Notes: generated from the sequence alone by a model not told the origin. DNA of 64,000 bases from Cyclobacterium sp. SYSU L10401 (GCF_010993705.1 NZ_WOFO01000002.1:186001-250000), one strand, 5' to 3'. Positions 52,430-61,623 are shown, counted from the first letter of the stretch. Program-made: numbers and translations.

Positions 52430-52822
52430 CTAATCCTCCTTTATTGCATTGAACACCATGTCTATTTTAATCGTATCCCTCGGGTATTCCAAAACCTCAG
52501 CCTTTTCCTCTGAAATTAAAATGGGTGTTTTCAACGCAGATTTTTCCTTGATCAATAATGTTAAAAGGTCTGATTCTACTATGTTTTTCCCCTGAATCTG
52601 ATCTTTGAAATATTCCGAATCCTTGTCAAAAAGATCAATTATTCTTTTATTCAGTTTATTGGCCAATTCCGAAACCTGTGTTGGGGTCATGTCATTTTTA
52701 GAAATGTCCAATTCGTTGATTACATGTTTGTGCAGGGTTAAAGCATAGGCATAAGCTTCCTTATCCTCCAATTTTTTGCTGTTGTAAAGAAATTTAATTT
52801 CGTTTTTGCCTAATTCAAACAT
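52430..52822 (-). CDS. ArsC/Spx-like protein without the catalytic cysteine
   Basis: This 130-residue protein resembles the arsenate-reductase/Spx thioredoxin fold in its second half: LLTLLIKEKSALKTPILI is the conserved C-terminal helix and strand, with a KRPI-like motif. At the position of the usual N-terminal CxxxxC/Cys loop it has YNSKKLEDKEAYAYA, without any cysteine. It therefore cannot be a standard arsenate reductase. It may be a regulatory or structural relative. No ars operon is nearby. Confidence 0.6.
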   Translation of the reverse strand: MFELGKNEIKFLYNSKKLEDKEAYAYALTLHKHVINELDISKNDMTPTQVSELANKLNKRIIDLFDKDSEYFKDQIQGKNIVESDLLTLLIKEKSALKTPILISEEKAEVLEYPRDTIKIDMVFNAIKED

Positions 52823-53022
52823 GTTTCCGCTAAGTTTAGAAGAATAAAAAATAAGTTAAAATACGATAACCATGGAACATAAATTATGCCATTTGCTTAT
52901 TTTCCTTCAATTTTAATACGTTTACATCTAAAATGAATTAAGTGTTCCAACACAAAACCCTTGTCCAGGGAAACTGATACACTCCATCTGATATTTTGGC
53001 TTCAGTCCGGGGGAACGAGAGG

Positions 53023-54015
53023 TTATACCACCCTGCTATCCGTCTGCCAAAGATCCGCATTTGGGCCAAGCTCTTTTTTCAGAGGGGCCGTAATTTCCTC
53101 AAGTCGATTCACCATATCAGCAGTAAGATTCACCTGCAAAGTGCCCATGTTTCTCCTAACCTGCTCCGCATTTCTTCCTCCAACAATAGGCGCTGCCACG
53201 CCGTTTTGTTTGAGCAGCCAGGCAAGGCTGAGGTTTCCCATAGGAATATTTACCTCTTCAGCAAAGGCCTTTATCTGCCCGATCGTTTGAAAGGTCAGGG
53301 TTTCACATCCCTTATCCTGGTGCCTCGATTGGGACCTCTCTTTGGTAAAATGCCTGGTTCTGGCCCTGTCGTCCGGAACTTCGATTTCTGAGGAAAATTT
53401 ACCGGTAAGCAAGCCTTGCATGATGGGAGAATAACAAAGTATGGGCACTTCATCTGCCACACATTTGGGCAAGATGCTGTATTCTATGGCCCTGAAAAGC
53501 AGGTTATAGGCCATCTGGTTGCTACTGATGGAATATCCGGATGCTTTGCAGGTTTCCAGGCTTTTCACACCAAAATTAGATACCCCATACGCCCTGATCT
53601 TGCCCTGATCCCTGAGTTGTTGCAGTGCCCCCAGGGTATCCTCCAGGGGGATTTCCGGATTGGGCCAATGCAACTGGTACAGGTCTATGAAATCTGTTTT
53701 TAGGTTTTTCAACCCTCTTTCACAGGCACTGATCAGATCCTGAGGCAAAAAATCCCCGGGCCCTACCTTGGAAGCAATTTCTATCCGCTTTCTTTCTTTA
53801 CCAAGAGCTTCGGCTAGCAGGTTTTCGGAAGCACCTGCTCCATAAGCTTCCGCCGTGTCAAAGGTGGTGATCCCCTGGTCATAGGCCTCCTTTAACGCCG
53901 CCAGGGAATCCCTTTTGTCCTGTGGTCCCCAGTTAAAGCCTCCTACTACTGCCCAACAACCAAAAATCAAGCGGGATATTTCCAGCGAACTGTGGGGCAA
54001 TAAGTACTTCTCCAT
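53023..54015 (-). CDS. Aldo/keto reductase
   Basis: This 330-residue TIM-barrel oxidoreductase has the catalytic tetrad Asp53, Tyr58, Lys83 and His116 (TFDTAEAYG, ASKVG, YQLHWPNP) and the C-terminal IVGGRNAEQVRRN cofactor region. It should use NADPH in the cytosol. The gene stands alone. The closest subfamily is the general stress/AKR5-12 type of bacteria, with no substrate evidence. Confidence 0.92.
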   Translation of the reverse strand: MEKYLLPHSSLEISRLIFGCWAVVGGFNWGPQDKRDSLAALKEAYDQGITTFDTAEAYGAGASENLLAEALGKERKRIEIASKVGPGDFLPQDLISACERGLKNLKTDFIDLYQLHWPNPEIPLEDTLGALQQLRDQGKIRAYGVSNFGVKSLETCKASGYSISSNQMAYNLLFRAIEYSILPKCVADEVPILCYSPIMQGLLTGKFSSEIEVPDDRARTRHFTKERSQSRHQDKGCETLTFQTIGQIKAFAEEVNIPMGNLSLAWLLKQNGVAAPIVGGRNAEQVRRNMGTLQVNLTADMVNRLEEITAPLKKELGPNADLWQTDSRVV

Positions 54016-54087
54016 AACTTGTATTTTAATCTTTTATTATTCAAAAAAAGGGATTTTAAAACCAAAATCAAACCCAATGCTAAAAAA

Positions 54088-54513
54088 TCAAACCGGTAGG
54101 CTTACCTCAAAGCTTGCATATTCACCTATTTTGGAATCTATTTTTAGAGAACCCCTCATGCCATCAATCAGGTGTTTTACCAGGGGCAAGCCAAAACCAT
54201 ATCCTTTTTCTCCGGCACTTCCTGCTGTAGTATTGCCTTCCCCTTTCATGATGTCTTCGATTTGCCTTTCGGTCATTCCGGCACCAGTATCGGTTACCTT
54301 TACCACTAATTTCCTATATTGTGATCTTTCAATGAGGTTAAGATTGACGACTACCTGGCCTCCTGCAGGGGTGAACTTGATGGCATTGGAAATCAGATTA
54401 CCTAAAATTTGCAACAGTTTAGCCTTAGGAAAGGGCATCTCATCGTTATCCAGGTCATAATCTGCCAATTGTACTAACCTGTTGCATTCATCCTCGGGAA
54501 TGGGACTGTCCAT
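54088..54513 (-). pseudogene. Histidine kinase ATPase-domain fragment
   Basis: About 141 residues cover only the HATPase_c domain: N box QILGNLISNAIKFTP, G1 DTGAGM and GYGFGLPLVKHLI. There is no sensor, HAMP, HisKA or His phosphorylation site, and no frame upstream supplies one. The first 15 residues do not look like the family. It is a truncated remnant, next to another truncated gene, rather than a stand-alone kinase. Confidence 0.7.
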
Positions 54514-54631
54514 AAAAATTGCTGTTTAATTTTTTTTAAAAGGTAATCCGAAAAATCACCTCATCCTACAATTGATCAAAAATGAAGATCCTGATTTTAT
54601 GTTTAGCCATGAATTTGAAGTGAAGAAAAGG

Positions 54632-55397
54632 TTAAAACCAAACTGCCATTCCCAAAATGCTGTGGATAGTGGAAACCCTGCTTCTACCGCCTGCATTGAC
54701 ATTGATCAGGTTTTGTCCCCAGGGCACCTCCTCCCATGCCACCAAAGAAACCGGTGGCTACATTTCCCACACCCCGGGCGCTGCATTCCTTATTTCCATG
54801 CCCCCTTGTTTCTGTAATCTCGTCGATCAGGGTTAGAGGAATCACAAGTATGGCTGCCAGAGAAGAAGCTACGGCTTTAGTCAATTTAGGCAAAAACTTG
54901 ATAATTGCCATGGTCAACACCACCAATCCCAACATAATATATAAATTATTTCCACTGAGGCATTCAACGGAACCACTGTCGCTCACCACTTTAAACTGGC
55001 TGAATTGAGACATAAAAATGATGATGGCCAGCCCATTTACGAAACCGAAAATTACCGGACGTGGCACCAGGCGAATCAGTTTACCCAATTTAAGCCATCC
55101 CACGAGTATCTGAATCAGCCCCATCAAGTTGGCAGCAGCGAAAAGGTACTCAATACCATGTTCAATCACCAAAGCCACAATGATCACGGCAATGGCGCCT
55201 GTGGCACCCGAGATCATACCAGGCCGGCCTCCCATGATAGAAGTGATCAATCTTATAATAAAAGCAGTATTCAGGTTTAATCCATCCATCTGGTACCTTG
55301 GAAAGCGCCAGACAAGCCGGGTTATCAAAATGCCTGCATTAGGGGTAATGTGATTTAAAACCTCGCATTCAATTGCTTTTTGAAGGCTTAAAAACAA
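54632..55397 (-). pseudogene. SulP anion transporter remnant, both ends missing
   Basis: The frame 54684-55397 contains the SulP core IMGGRPGMISGATGAIAVII, then LVPRPVIFGFVNGLAIIIFM and GFFGGMGGGA. The first about 50 residues are replaced by unrelated sequence. After GGMGGGAL the frame shifts, and the proper continuation (NLINVNAGGRSRVSTIHSIL) is found in another frame and ends at 54632-54634. The C-terminal STAS domain is absent. The start overlaps the MFS gene end by 29 bases. It is a dead sulfate/bicarbonate-type transporter. Confidence 0.78.
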
Positions 55398-56658
55398 TGG
55401 TTTTATCAGGATTAATTTTCAGCCACATGAAAATGGCCATTAGATTTAACACCGCACCGATAATAAAAAATGGGGTGACGGATCCTGTCCAATCCCTGAG
55501 ATAGGGAAAAGCTAAGGCCGTGATAAAGGAACCTATATTTCCCGCCATGTTCATGGTGCCTGATACAGCTCCGGAATGTAATTTCCCAATATCATTGCAT
55601 AAGGTCCAGGAGGGACTGATCGTCATGTCCGCACCAAAAATGGCAATGGACAAAAAGAAGATGGAGGACATGATGTTTCCGGAATACAAACTGGCCAAAA
55701 GTCCCAAAGCAGCCAGGCTAAATCCTATAGATGCCGGAATGACCCTGGACCATTTAAACCTGCCACTTTTATAAATCGTGTCCACCAACCAGCCGGAAAA
55801 CATGTTTCCAAAGGCTCCTGCCACCAATGGCAAGGAAGAATAAAGGCCGGCCTCAATATTATCCAGCATGAATTGCTCCTTGACATGCGGAAACAACCAG
55901 GTGAGACAAAAGAAAAAAGTAAAATTACTGGCAAAATATTGCCCCATGGCCAACCATAAATTCCTGGACTTGACCAAAGGTTTAACTGAGAATGCGGTAT
56001 TTACTTCCTTTTCCTGCCTGGACCTCTGGAGCACAATTTCCTCCTTTTCAAATTCAGACACCATGGGATGATCTTCGGGATTGTCTCTGAACAAAAAATA
56101 CCAAGCCAATGCCCAGACGATTCCCAATAATCCCAAGGTCAAAAAAGTGTTTCTCCAGCCTAAGGAATCAATGACGATCGCTATCAAAGGCAGTGCGAAT
56201 GCAGCCCCAAACCTGCCCCCTGAAAAATTGATACCATTCACGATCCCTCTTTCCCTGATTGGTATCCAATGATATACCGCTTTTGATATGCCAGGATAGG
56301 CGCCGGCCTCCCCTACCCCAAATAAAAACCGGATGAAAAATAAGGTTATGAAATTCGTCACCGCACCGGTCAGGGCCGTGAACAGGGACCATAAACTTAC
56401 CACAGTTGCCAAAGCCTTCCTGGGGCCAAACCTGTCCGATAAAATTCCCAGTGGTGTTTGGAAAAGGGCATAGCCTAATGCAAACATGGACAAAACCCAA
56501 CCAAATTGTTTATCACTTAGCTGAAGGGCTTCTGTCATGGGTTCCTTGGCCACCGAAATACCTATCCGGTCCACATAAACCAACATGGACAAAAGGAATG
56601 TTCCTGCCACCATAAAATACCGGCTGGGGAAAATGGGTTTTTTATTGAGGTTGGGCAC
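55369..56658 (-). CDS. MFS transporter, ACS (sugar-acid) type
   Basis: This 429-residue 12-helix protein has an N-terminal MFS signature, MFALGYALFQTPLGILSDRF, and an ACS-type loop, FGVGEAGAYPGISKAVYHWI followed by PIRERGIVNG. Hexuronate and other organic-acid:H+ symporters of this family share these. It probably imports the substrate of the adjacent catabolic genes. It starts 67 bases after the GntR gene, with a palindrome between, so it is probably expressed with the regulator. Confidence 0.88.
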   Translation of the reverse strand: MPNLNKKPIFPSRYFMVAGTFLLSMLVYVDRIGISVAKEPMTEALQLSDKQFGWVLSMFALGYALFQTPLGILSDRFGPRKALATVVSLWSLFTALTGAVTNFITLFFIRFLFGVGEAGAYPGISKAVYHWIPIRERGIVNGINFSGGRFGAAFALPLIAIVIDSLGWRNTFLTLGLLGIVWALAWYFLFRDNPEDHPMVSEFEKEEIVLQRSRQEKEVNTAFSVKPLVKSRNLWLAMGQYFASNFTFFFCLTWLFPHVKEQFMLDNIEAGLYSSLPLVAGAFGNMFSGWLVDTIYKSGRFKWSRVIPASIGFSLAALGLLASLYSGNIMSSIFFLSIAIFGADMTISPSWTLCNDIGKLHSGAVSGTMNMAGNIGSFITALAFPYLRDWTGSVTPFFIIGAVLNLMAIFMWLKINPDKTIVFKPSKSN

Positions 56659-56701
56659 GCTATTTTGGGTTTTGGTGTAATAAATGGTATCTGATTTATA
56701 T

Positions 56702-56716
56702 CACATATTATATGTG
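56702..56716. promoter_or_regulatory. Palindrome between gntR and the MFS gene
   Basis: CACATA-TTA-TATGTG is a perfect 6-3-6 palindrome in the 67-base gap. It may be an operator for the GntR protein or another dimeric regulator, as such sites are often AT-rich palindromes. The pattern is seen; the role is inferred. Confidence 0.5.
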
Positions 56717-56725
56717 TTATAAAAT

Positions 56726-57370
56726 TTAGGTGAGGTCTTCCCCTTTCATTCGCTCTTCTATAACCTCCTTGGATTTTATCAAATGGGATTTCATGGCTTT
56801 TTCTGCAGCATCCGGATCATGAGCTAAGATCGCGCGGATGATATCCAAATGATCATCAAGTGTGAACTCGGGAGGTCGGATCAATCCGATCCGTTCGATA
56901 TAGGTGATGAGGTTACCTTGTTTAAATAACTTGTATAAATACTTATTCCCACATTTTTCCACAATAAAATCGTGAAATTGGGTATCGGTTTTTTTATAAC
57001 TGTCGTATTCTCCTCCTTTTTTATTTTCATAGGGCTGAAAAAAACGGCTTAGCTTTTGTGCATCAGCAGGGCTTATGTTTTTGGCCAAAATACCGGCAGC
57101 CGTTGATTCCAGGGCTATTCTGCAATCAAAGATTTCCAATATCTCTTTATTGTCTATGGTTTTTACCTTAAATCCTGTTTTGTTTTTGGGTTCTATGAGG
57201 TTTTCAGCTTCAAGCATGTGAAGGGCAACGCGAAGCGGCGTCCTGCTGATTCCCATTTGCGAAGCCAATTTTTCCTGAACAATTTTTTGTCCGGGAGCCA
57301 GCTTCCCATTGATGATCATTTTTCGAAGTTCCCGGTAGGCCTGAATGCCCAATTCATCGTTTTTCAGCAT
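56726..57370 (-). CDS. GntR family transcriptional regulator, FadR subfamily
   Basis: From the ATG at 57370 the protein has 214 residues: an N-terminal winged helix (QAYRELRKMIINGKLAPGQK, then SQMGISRTPLRVALHMLE) and an FCD effector domain with the metal- and ligand-binding residues in FDCRIALESTAAG and later HLDIIRAILAHD. An earlier ATG at 57421 adds 17 residues of unlikely sequence. It should repress the catabolic genes until a sugar acid or related ligand binds. Confidence 0.9.
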   Translation of the reverse strand: MLKNDELGIQAYRELRKMIINGKLAPGQKIVQEKLASQMGISRTPLRVALHMLEAENLIEPKNKTGFKVKTIDNKEILEIFDCRIALESTAAGILAKNISPADAQKLSRFFQPYENKKGGEYDSYKKTDTQFHDFIVEKCGNKYLYKLFKQGNLITYIERIGLIRPPEFTLDDHLDIIRAILAHDPDAAEKAMKSHLIKSKEVIEERMKGEDLT

Positions 57371-57400
57371 TTTATTAAGGTTTTGACAAGCTATAAATGT

Positions 57401-57430
57401 TTTTAGTATACTGTACACCAAATACTAAAA
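57401..57430. promoter_or_regulatory. Inverted repeat upstream of gntR
   Basis: TTTTAGTAT (57401-57409) and ATACTAAAA (57422-57430) are exact inverse complements with a 12-base spacer, right before the gntR start and after the Gfo/Idh gene. Two-turn spacing of this kind suits binding of a dimer. It is a candidate autoregulatory operator or promoter region. Confidence 0.5.
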
Positions 57431-57443
57431 TAGTTATTTATTC

Positions 57444-58481
57444 TCATTTAATATGGCTTATCGGGAAATTAGTTTTTGTACGGTTCGACTGGTAGATAGC
57501 TTCTACCACCTTCAGGGTTTTAAGGTAATCTTCAATGCCTGTTTCAAAAGGTGATTTATTGATAATTCCATTGATAAAATGCTCCTGACAAGCAAAAACA
57601 CTGTCCCCGGAAAAACCAGTCTCTGTAGGTTTAAATGGAAGCTTATACACCGGCATGCCCAATGGTTTGATGGATATTTCACCATTGGTGTGTAGGATAA
57701 TGCTTCCTTGATCCCCTTCCACCAACATTTCACCGAAGGTAAACCTGGCGTTATCATGTAAGGGCTCGTTATAACGATTGGCGTCAAATAGCGCTGTACA
57801 ACCTGATTTGAAACGGAAAAAAACCATTCCGGTATCTTCTCCCTTGATGATGGGATTGAGGGTTTTCAGGTTGGCAAAAACCTCACTCACTTCTCCTTCA
57901 AGAAAACGAAAGGTATCCACAAAATGTACTCCTGTCTCATGGATCAGGAGCCTGGGCATGGTCCGGAAATAGGGTTGTCGGTCCAGGTAGGCATTCTCTC
58001 CCCAGCCGTCGCCAAGCCTCATTTTAAAGGTGTATTGGAATATTTTCTTTCCAATTTTTCCGGCATTTACCAGGTATTTGATTTCCCTGTACCAGGGCTG
58101 AAACCGCCAGTTTTCGTGCACCATAAACCGAACATCAGATGCTTTCACCAGTTTCCTGATTTCCCTGGCTTCTTTATAGGTATCTGCCAGAGGTTTCTGA
58201 CAAATGATATGAATTCCCTTAGATAATGCGATTTCAATGATGGTTTTATGGGTTACCGGAGGGGTCACAATATCAATAAAGTCTGGCTTTTCCCTTTCCA
58301 GCATGGTCACCAAATCAGCGTAGACACCGGGAATATTAAAATTCTTGGCATATAACCTGGCTTTTTGAATGTCCTTGTCTGCGATGGCCCTTATTTCCAC
58401 TTTTTCCATCCTGGACCATGCATCACCGTGAAATTGACTGAAATACCCTGCGCCTACAATTACCCCTTTAAGTTTTTTCAT
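57444..58481 (-). CDS. Gfo/Idh/MocA family oxidoreductase
   Basis: This 345-residue protein has the N-terminal nucleotide-binding domain (LKGVIVGAGYFSQFHGDAW), the EKP-like motif (HIICQKPLADT) with Lys, and a C-terminal beta-sheet domain with PRLLIHETGVHFVDTFRFLE. It is an NAD(P)-dependent sugar or cyclitol dehydrogenase. It overlaps the kinase gene by four bases (ATGA), so the two are translationally coupled. Confidence 0.9.
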   Translation of the reverse strand: MKKLKGVIVGAGYFSQFHGDAWSRMEKVEIRAIADKDIQKARLYAKNFNIPGVYADLVTMLEREKPDFIDIVTPPVTHKTIIEIALSKGIHIICQKPLADTYKEAREIRKLVKASDVRFMVHENWRFQPWYREIKYLVNAGKIGKKIFQYTFKMRLGDGWGENAYLDRQPYFRTMPRLLIHETGVHFVDTFRFLEGEVSEVFANLKTLNPIIKGEDTGMVFFRFKSGCTALFDANRYNEPLHDNARFTFGEMLVEGDQGSIILHTNGEISIKPLGMPVYKLPFKPTETGFSGDSVFACQEHFINGIINKSPFETGIEDYLKTLKVVEAIYQSNRTKTNFPISHIK

Positions 58482-59869
58482 GATTTTGAGGGGTTTGCAG
58501 TAAACAAATCATAAACCCTGGCCAGGCTCTCCGCATCTCCTACATTACCGGGATATACCACATAAGGCATTCCTGGAAACCTGGTCTCCTCCCCCAATTC
58601 CCATACAGGCACCCCAGGGATAATTTGACCCAATACCTTGGCCCTTCTCATATTCAAACCCTTCACGGCAATGTCATTGGAGGTAATGCCTCCCTTTGCG
58701 ATAAAGAATGCCGGTTGTACATGGATATTCCTGACAAGATTCACTAAAAATCCGGTAACCTTTTCTCCTATGGCCAGGCTTTCCTCCGGGCTATCTCCTG
58801 AGATCAGGTTTCGGGAAGTATACACCACCGCATGTATTCCGGCAATTAAACAAGTTTCAATATTTTGAACCATCTCCTCCAGGTAAGCTTCATTTAAAAT
58901 CTCTGTAGCGATAATTTTCTCTACAGAGATGGGAATGGCTTTAATCCCTTTCTTCTTCAGGAGATGTTCAAGCTGCGAAGTAGACTTTTTTACATAGGAC
59001 CCTACTATGATCAAACCTCCCAAACCAGAAGACGAGGAGCTGTTTTGAGGATGCCAGGACAATGGTCCCATACCCGAAAAAGCAGAAACAAAGGATGCTG
59101 CAGTTCTAAAGTTAAACCCCTTGCCTTTTTTGATTAACCAGTGAAGAACCATACAGGTTTTTTCCAGGTGCCGGTAGGTCGTATTGTTGATCACCATCAC
59201 ATCATCCTCACCAAGTGAATCCAACTTATCAAAAATAGCCTCTTCGCCTCGCTCAATATCCGCTATAGACAGGCTTTTCACCGCTTCATGACGTATTCTT
59301 CCGCTGGTTTTTTCCTCTACCCATTTGGTCAGGTCAGCATTCACATATCCGAAGCTTTTATCCTTAGCAAATACCGTCTCAGATACCGGTATTTTAGTGC
59401 CGCCTTCCATAATATAATGAACATTGTCTTCGGTGATCCTTCCTCCTTCAAAAAAAGCCGGAATCAGCAGGGTAGGTAGATTGCCCAATCCTGCACCCTC
59501 ACTCAAGGCCTCAACCTCTGAAGGGAAATACCCTCTGAGGGTGGAGTCACTCCTGCTAATCACCAGAAACCTTCGTCCTGTTCGTTCAGCAGCTTTCAGT
59601 AGATTTTGTCCTATTTCCCTGGCTCTTTCTGAGGCTTTCCGTTGAGTCAAACTCCGGGTATTGGCCAGAACAAAAAACAACGGAGTTTTATTTTTAAATT
59701 CATCGATAAAAGCCTGCTCTGTCCAATGCCCCAGCACTGGCACATCATGAGCCGTTTGGGTGCCCGTTGGATCATCGTCAACAATCACCAGGGTTAATTG
59801 TTGATCAAAAAACAAGCTCCTGATTTCATCTTTAAAAGGCCTTGTAAGGGGATTCTTAATGTCTTCCAT
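58478..59869 (-). CDS. Four-carbon acid sugar kinase (DUF1537 family)
   Basis: This 463-residue protein has LTLVIVDDDPTGTQTAHDVP at the N-terminus, RSDSTLRGYFPSEVEAL, and the C-terminal FFIAKGGITSNDIAVKGLN and YPGNVGDAESLARVYD, matching OtnK/DtnK/LtnK-type kinases. These phosphorylate D-threonate, L-threonate or D-erythronate at O4. The gene is the centre of the operon and the best clue that its substrate is a four-carbon acid sugar or a relative. Confidence 0.9.
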   Translation of the reverse strand: MEDIKNPLTRPFKDEIRSLFFDQQLTLVIVDDDPTGTQTAHDVPVLGHWTEQAFIDEFKNKTPLFFVLANTRSLTQRKASERAREIGQNLLKAAERTGRRFLVISRSDSTLRGYFPSEVEALSEGAGLGNLPTLLIPAFFEGGRITEDNVHYIMEGGTKIPVSETVFAKDKSFGYVNADLTKWVEEKTSGRIRHEAVKSLSIADIERGEEAIFDKLDSLGEDDVMVINNTTYRHLEKTCMVLHWLIKKGKGFNFRTAASFVSAFSGMGPLSWHPQNSSSSSGLGGLIIVGSYVKKSTSQLEHLLKKKGIKAIPISVEKIIATEILNEAYLEEMVQNIETCLIAGIHAVVYTSRNLISGDSPEESLAIGEKVTGFLVNLVRNIHVQPAFFIAKGGITSNDIAVKGLNMRRAKVLGQIIPGVPVWELGEETRFPGMPYVVYPGNVGDAESLARVYDLFTANPSKS

Positions 59870-59872
59870 GCG

Positions 59873-60517
59873 TTAACTATTATGTAATGGCCTGGCCAGC
59901 ACCCGTGCGGGGGCACCGTCACCCCCACCGATTTTTAGTGGCATAACCATCAACTCCACTTCTTCTACTTTGATTTCATCCAGGTTGCAGATGCCTTCTA
60001 CGATGATGACCTGTCCGGAAAACAGAATCCGGTGGATTAAGGTTACCTCCGCTAAATCATTTACGTTAGCAACAGAAGGGGGCTCGACGGCGAGGATTTT
60101 CACCTTCTTTTGGACCAGCCAATGGGCCAGTTTTTCGCTGATCCTGGGCAGCTGATCCCTGTATTTTCCGGGATCAGAAACAGCGTATTTACTCCAACCG
60201 GTCCTTATTATTAAACTATCACCGTCATTCAAAGTTTCCTTTAAGCTTCCCAGGTCCCCTGTATCCATTATCGCACCAGGGGAAATACCCCTCAGGTCCA
60301 GGATTCTGGCCTGGCCCATCAGGCTATCCAGCGGCATCTGGTCAATGGTAGGACCATCCACCCCAAAATGAACTGGCGCATCCATGTGAGTGCCTGCATG
60401 GCTGTATATTTGAATGTTCACAGCATTCCACCCATCTTTCTTCAGGGTTTTGGCTTCACTGATGGCAACACCAGGCATCATTGGATTTATGGTCTGCGTG
60501 AGGTCTATCCAATTCAT
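59873..60517 (-). CDS. Cyclase family protein (kynurenine formamidase-like)
   Basis: This 214-residue protein has the metal-binding motif SHAGTHMDAPVHF (HxGTHxDxPxH) of the cyclase/arylformamidase family, followed by DLRGISPGAI. Members hydrolyse formamides or lactone-like bonds. In this operon it may open a lactone of an oxidised sugar before phosphorylation. It is packed two to three bases from its neighbours on both sides. Confidence 0.85.
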   Translation of the reverse strand: MNWIDLTQTINPMMPGVAISEAKTLKKDGWNAVNIQIYSHAGTHMDAPVHFGVDGPTIDQMPLDSLMGQARILDLRGISPGAIMDTGDLGSLKETLNDGDSLIIRTGWSKYAVSDPGKYRDQLPRISEKLAHWLVQKKVKILAVEPPSVANVNDLAEVTLIHRILFSGQVIIVEGICNLDEIKVEEVELMVMPLKIGGGDGAPARVLARPLHNS

Positions 60518-60519
60518 CT

Positions 60520-61578
60520 TTACTGGTTCAGTACTTTGATTACGCTATCTGCAAATTCCTCCGTTTTGGCCTTACCTCCAAGATCAATGGTTTTCACCCC
60601 TTGTTGAAATACCGCTTCTAAGGCCTTCACTATCTCACCTGCTGCTGCCGTTTCCCCCACGTGCTCCAACAGGAGAGCTCCTGACCAAATCGTACCCACA
60701 GGGTTGGCAATTCCCTTTCCGGCAATATCGGGTGCCGAACCATGAATGGGTTCAAACATGGAAGGATAATCCTTTTCCGGGTTGATATTACCACTTCCTC
60801 CCAGACCAAGGCTTCCCATTATGCCGCCTCCCAGGTCACTCAGAATATCCCCAAACAGGTTGGTGGTGAGGATGACGTCAAAATATTCCGGGTGCAAAAT
60901 AAAATTGGCACTTGCATTGTCAATGTACATTTTTTCCAACTTCACATCCTTGTATTGCTCCCCCACTTCTGCAATTACCTCATCCCAATATTTCAAACTG
61001 TGAATCAATGTATTGGACTTGGTGACATTGGTGACTTTTTTCCTTCTTTTTTGTGCCAGTTTAAATGCAAAGTGGGCTACCCGCTCGATTCCCTTCCGGG
61101 TAAAGATACTGGTATCCGTTGCCAGGCCATCCGGGCTGTCCGGTCTTAAGATGGAACCTGACTGCACAAATTCCCCCTCGTTGTTTTCCCGGATCACCAC
61201 AAAATCTATTTCCCGGGACGTCTTGTTCCTGAGCGGGCTTTCCAATCCCTTAAACAGTTTTACTGGCCTGTAATTGACATACTGCTGAAAAGCAGTTCTT
61301 ACCTTAAACGTATATAACCTGGCGGGAAGGGTGTCGTCCACTTCGGTCAATCCCACGGCACCGAAAAATACAGCATCAAAAGTCTTGAGCGTGGACAAAC
61401 CATCTTCCGGCATAAAAGCACCCTCTTTGAGGTACCTGCCTGCTCCCCAGTCATAAAAGGTATAATCCAGTTTAAAATTGAACTTCCTCGCAGCTGCCTC
61501 CAAAACTTTAAGGGCTGCAGGAATGATTTCATGGCCGATGCCATCACCGGGAACTATTGCTAATCGATACGTTTTCAT
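60520..61578 (-). CDS. Isocitrate/isopropylmalate dehydrogenase family (tartrate/D-malate-like)
   Basis: This 352-residue enzyme has LAIVPGDGIGHEIIPAALKV, VNYRPVKLFKG and IDFVVIRENNEGEF. It also has the metal-binding stretch LFGDILSDLGGGIMGSLG and EPIHGSAPDIAGKGIANPVG, the signature of beta-decarboxylating dehydrogenases. The LYTFKVRTAFQQYVN substrate region suggests tartrate dehydrogenase/D-malate type (TtuC). It needs NAD(P) and a divalent metal. It is the first gene in the four-gene block with cyclase, kinase and Gfo/Idh. Confidence 0.88.
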   Translation of the reverse strand: MKTYRLAIVPGDGIGHEIIPAALKVLEAAARKFNFKLDYTFYDWGAGRYLKEGAFMPEDGLSTLKTFDAVFFGAVGLTEVDDTLPARLYTFKVRTAFQQYVNYRPVKLFKGLESPLRNKTSREIDFVVIRENNEGEFVQSGSILRPDSPDGLATDTSIFTRKGIERVAHFAFKLAQKRRKKVTNVTKSNTLIHSLKYWDEVIAEVGEQYKDVKLEKMYIDNASANFILHPEYFDVILTTNLFGDILSDLGGGIMGSLGLGGSGNINPEKDYPSMFEPIHGSAPDIAGKGIANPVGTIWSGALLLEHVGETAAAGEIVKALEAVFQQGVKTIDLGGKAKTEEFADSVIKVLNQ

Positions 61579-61623
61579 AGTATATTATAATGTGGTTTTA
61601 TAATTAGCCTGATTAATAAAAAA

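Noticed and set aside
54088-54513. Stand-alone ATPase-domain protein with anti-sigma role
   Set aside because: Sequence is of the sensor-kinase HATPase type with a truncated start, not the RsbW/SpoIIAB kind, and it lies beside another truncated gene.
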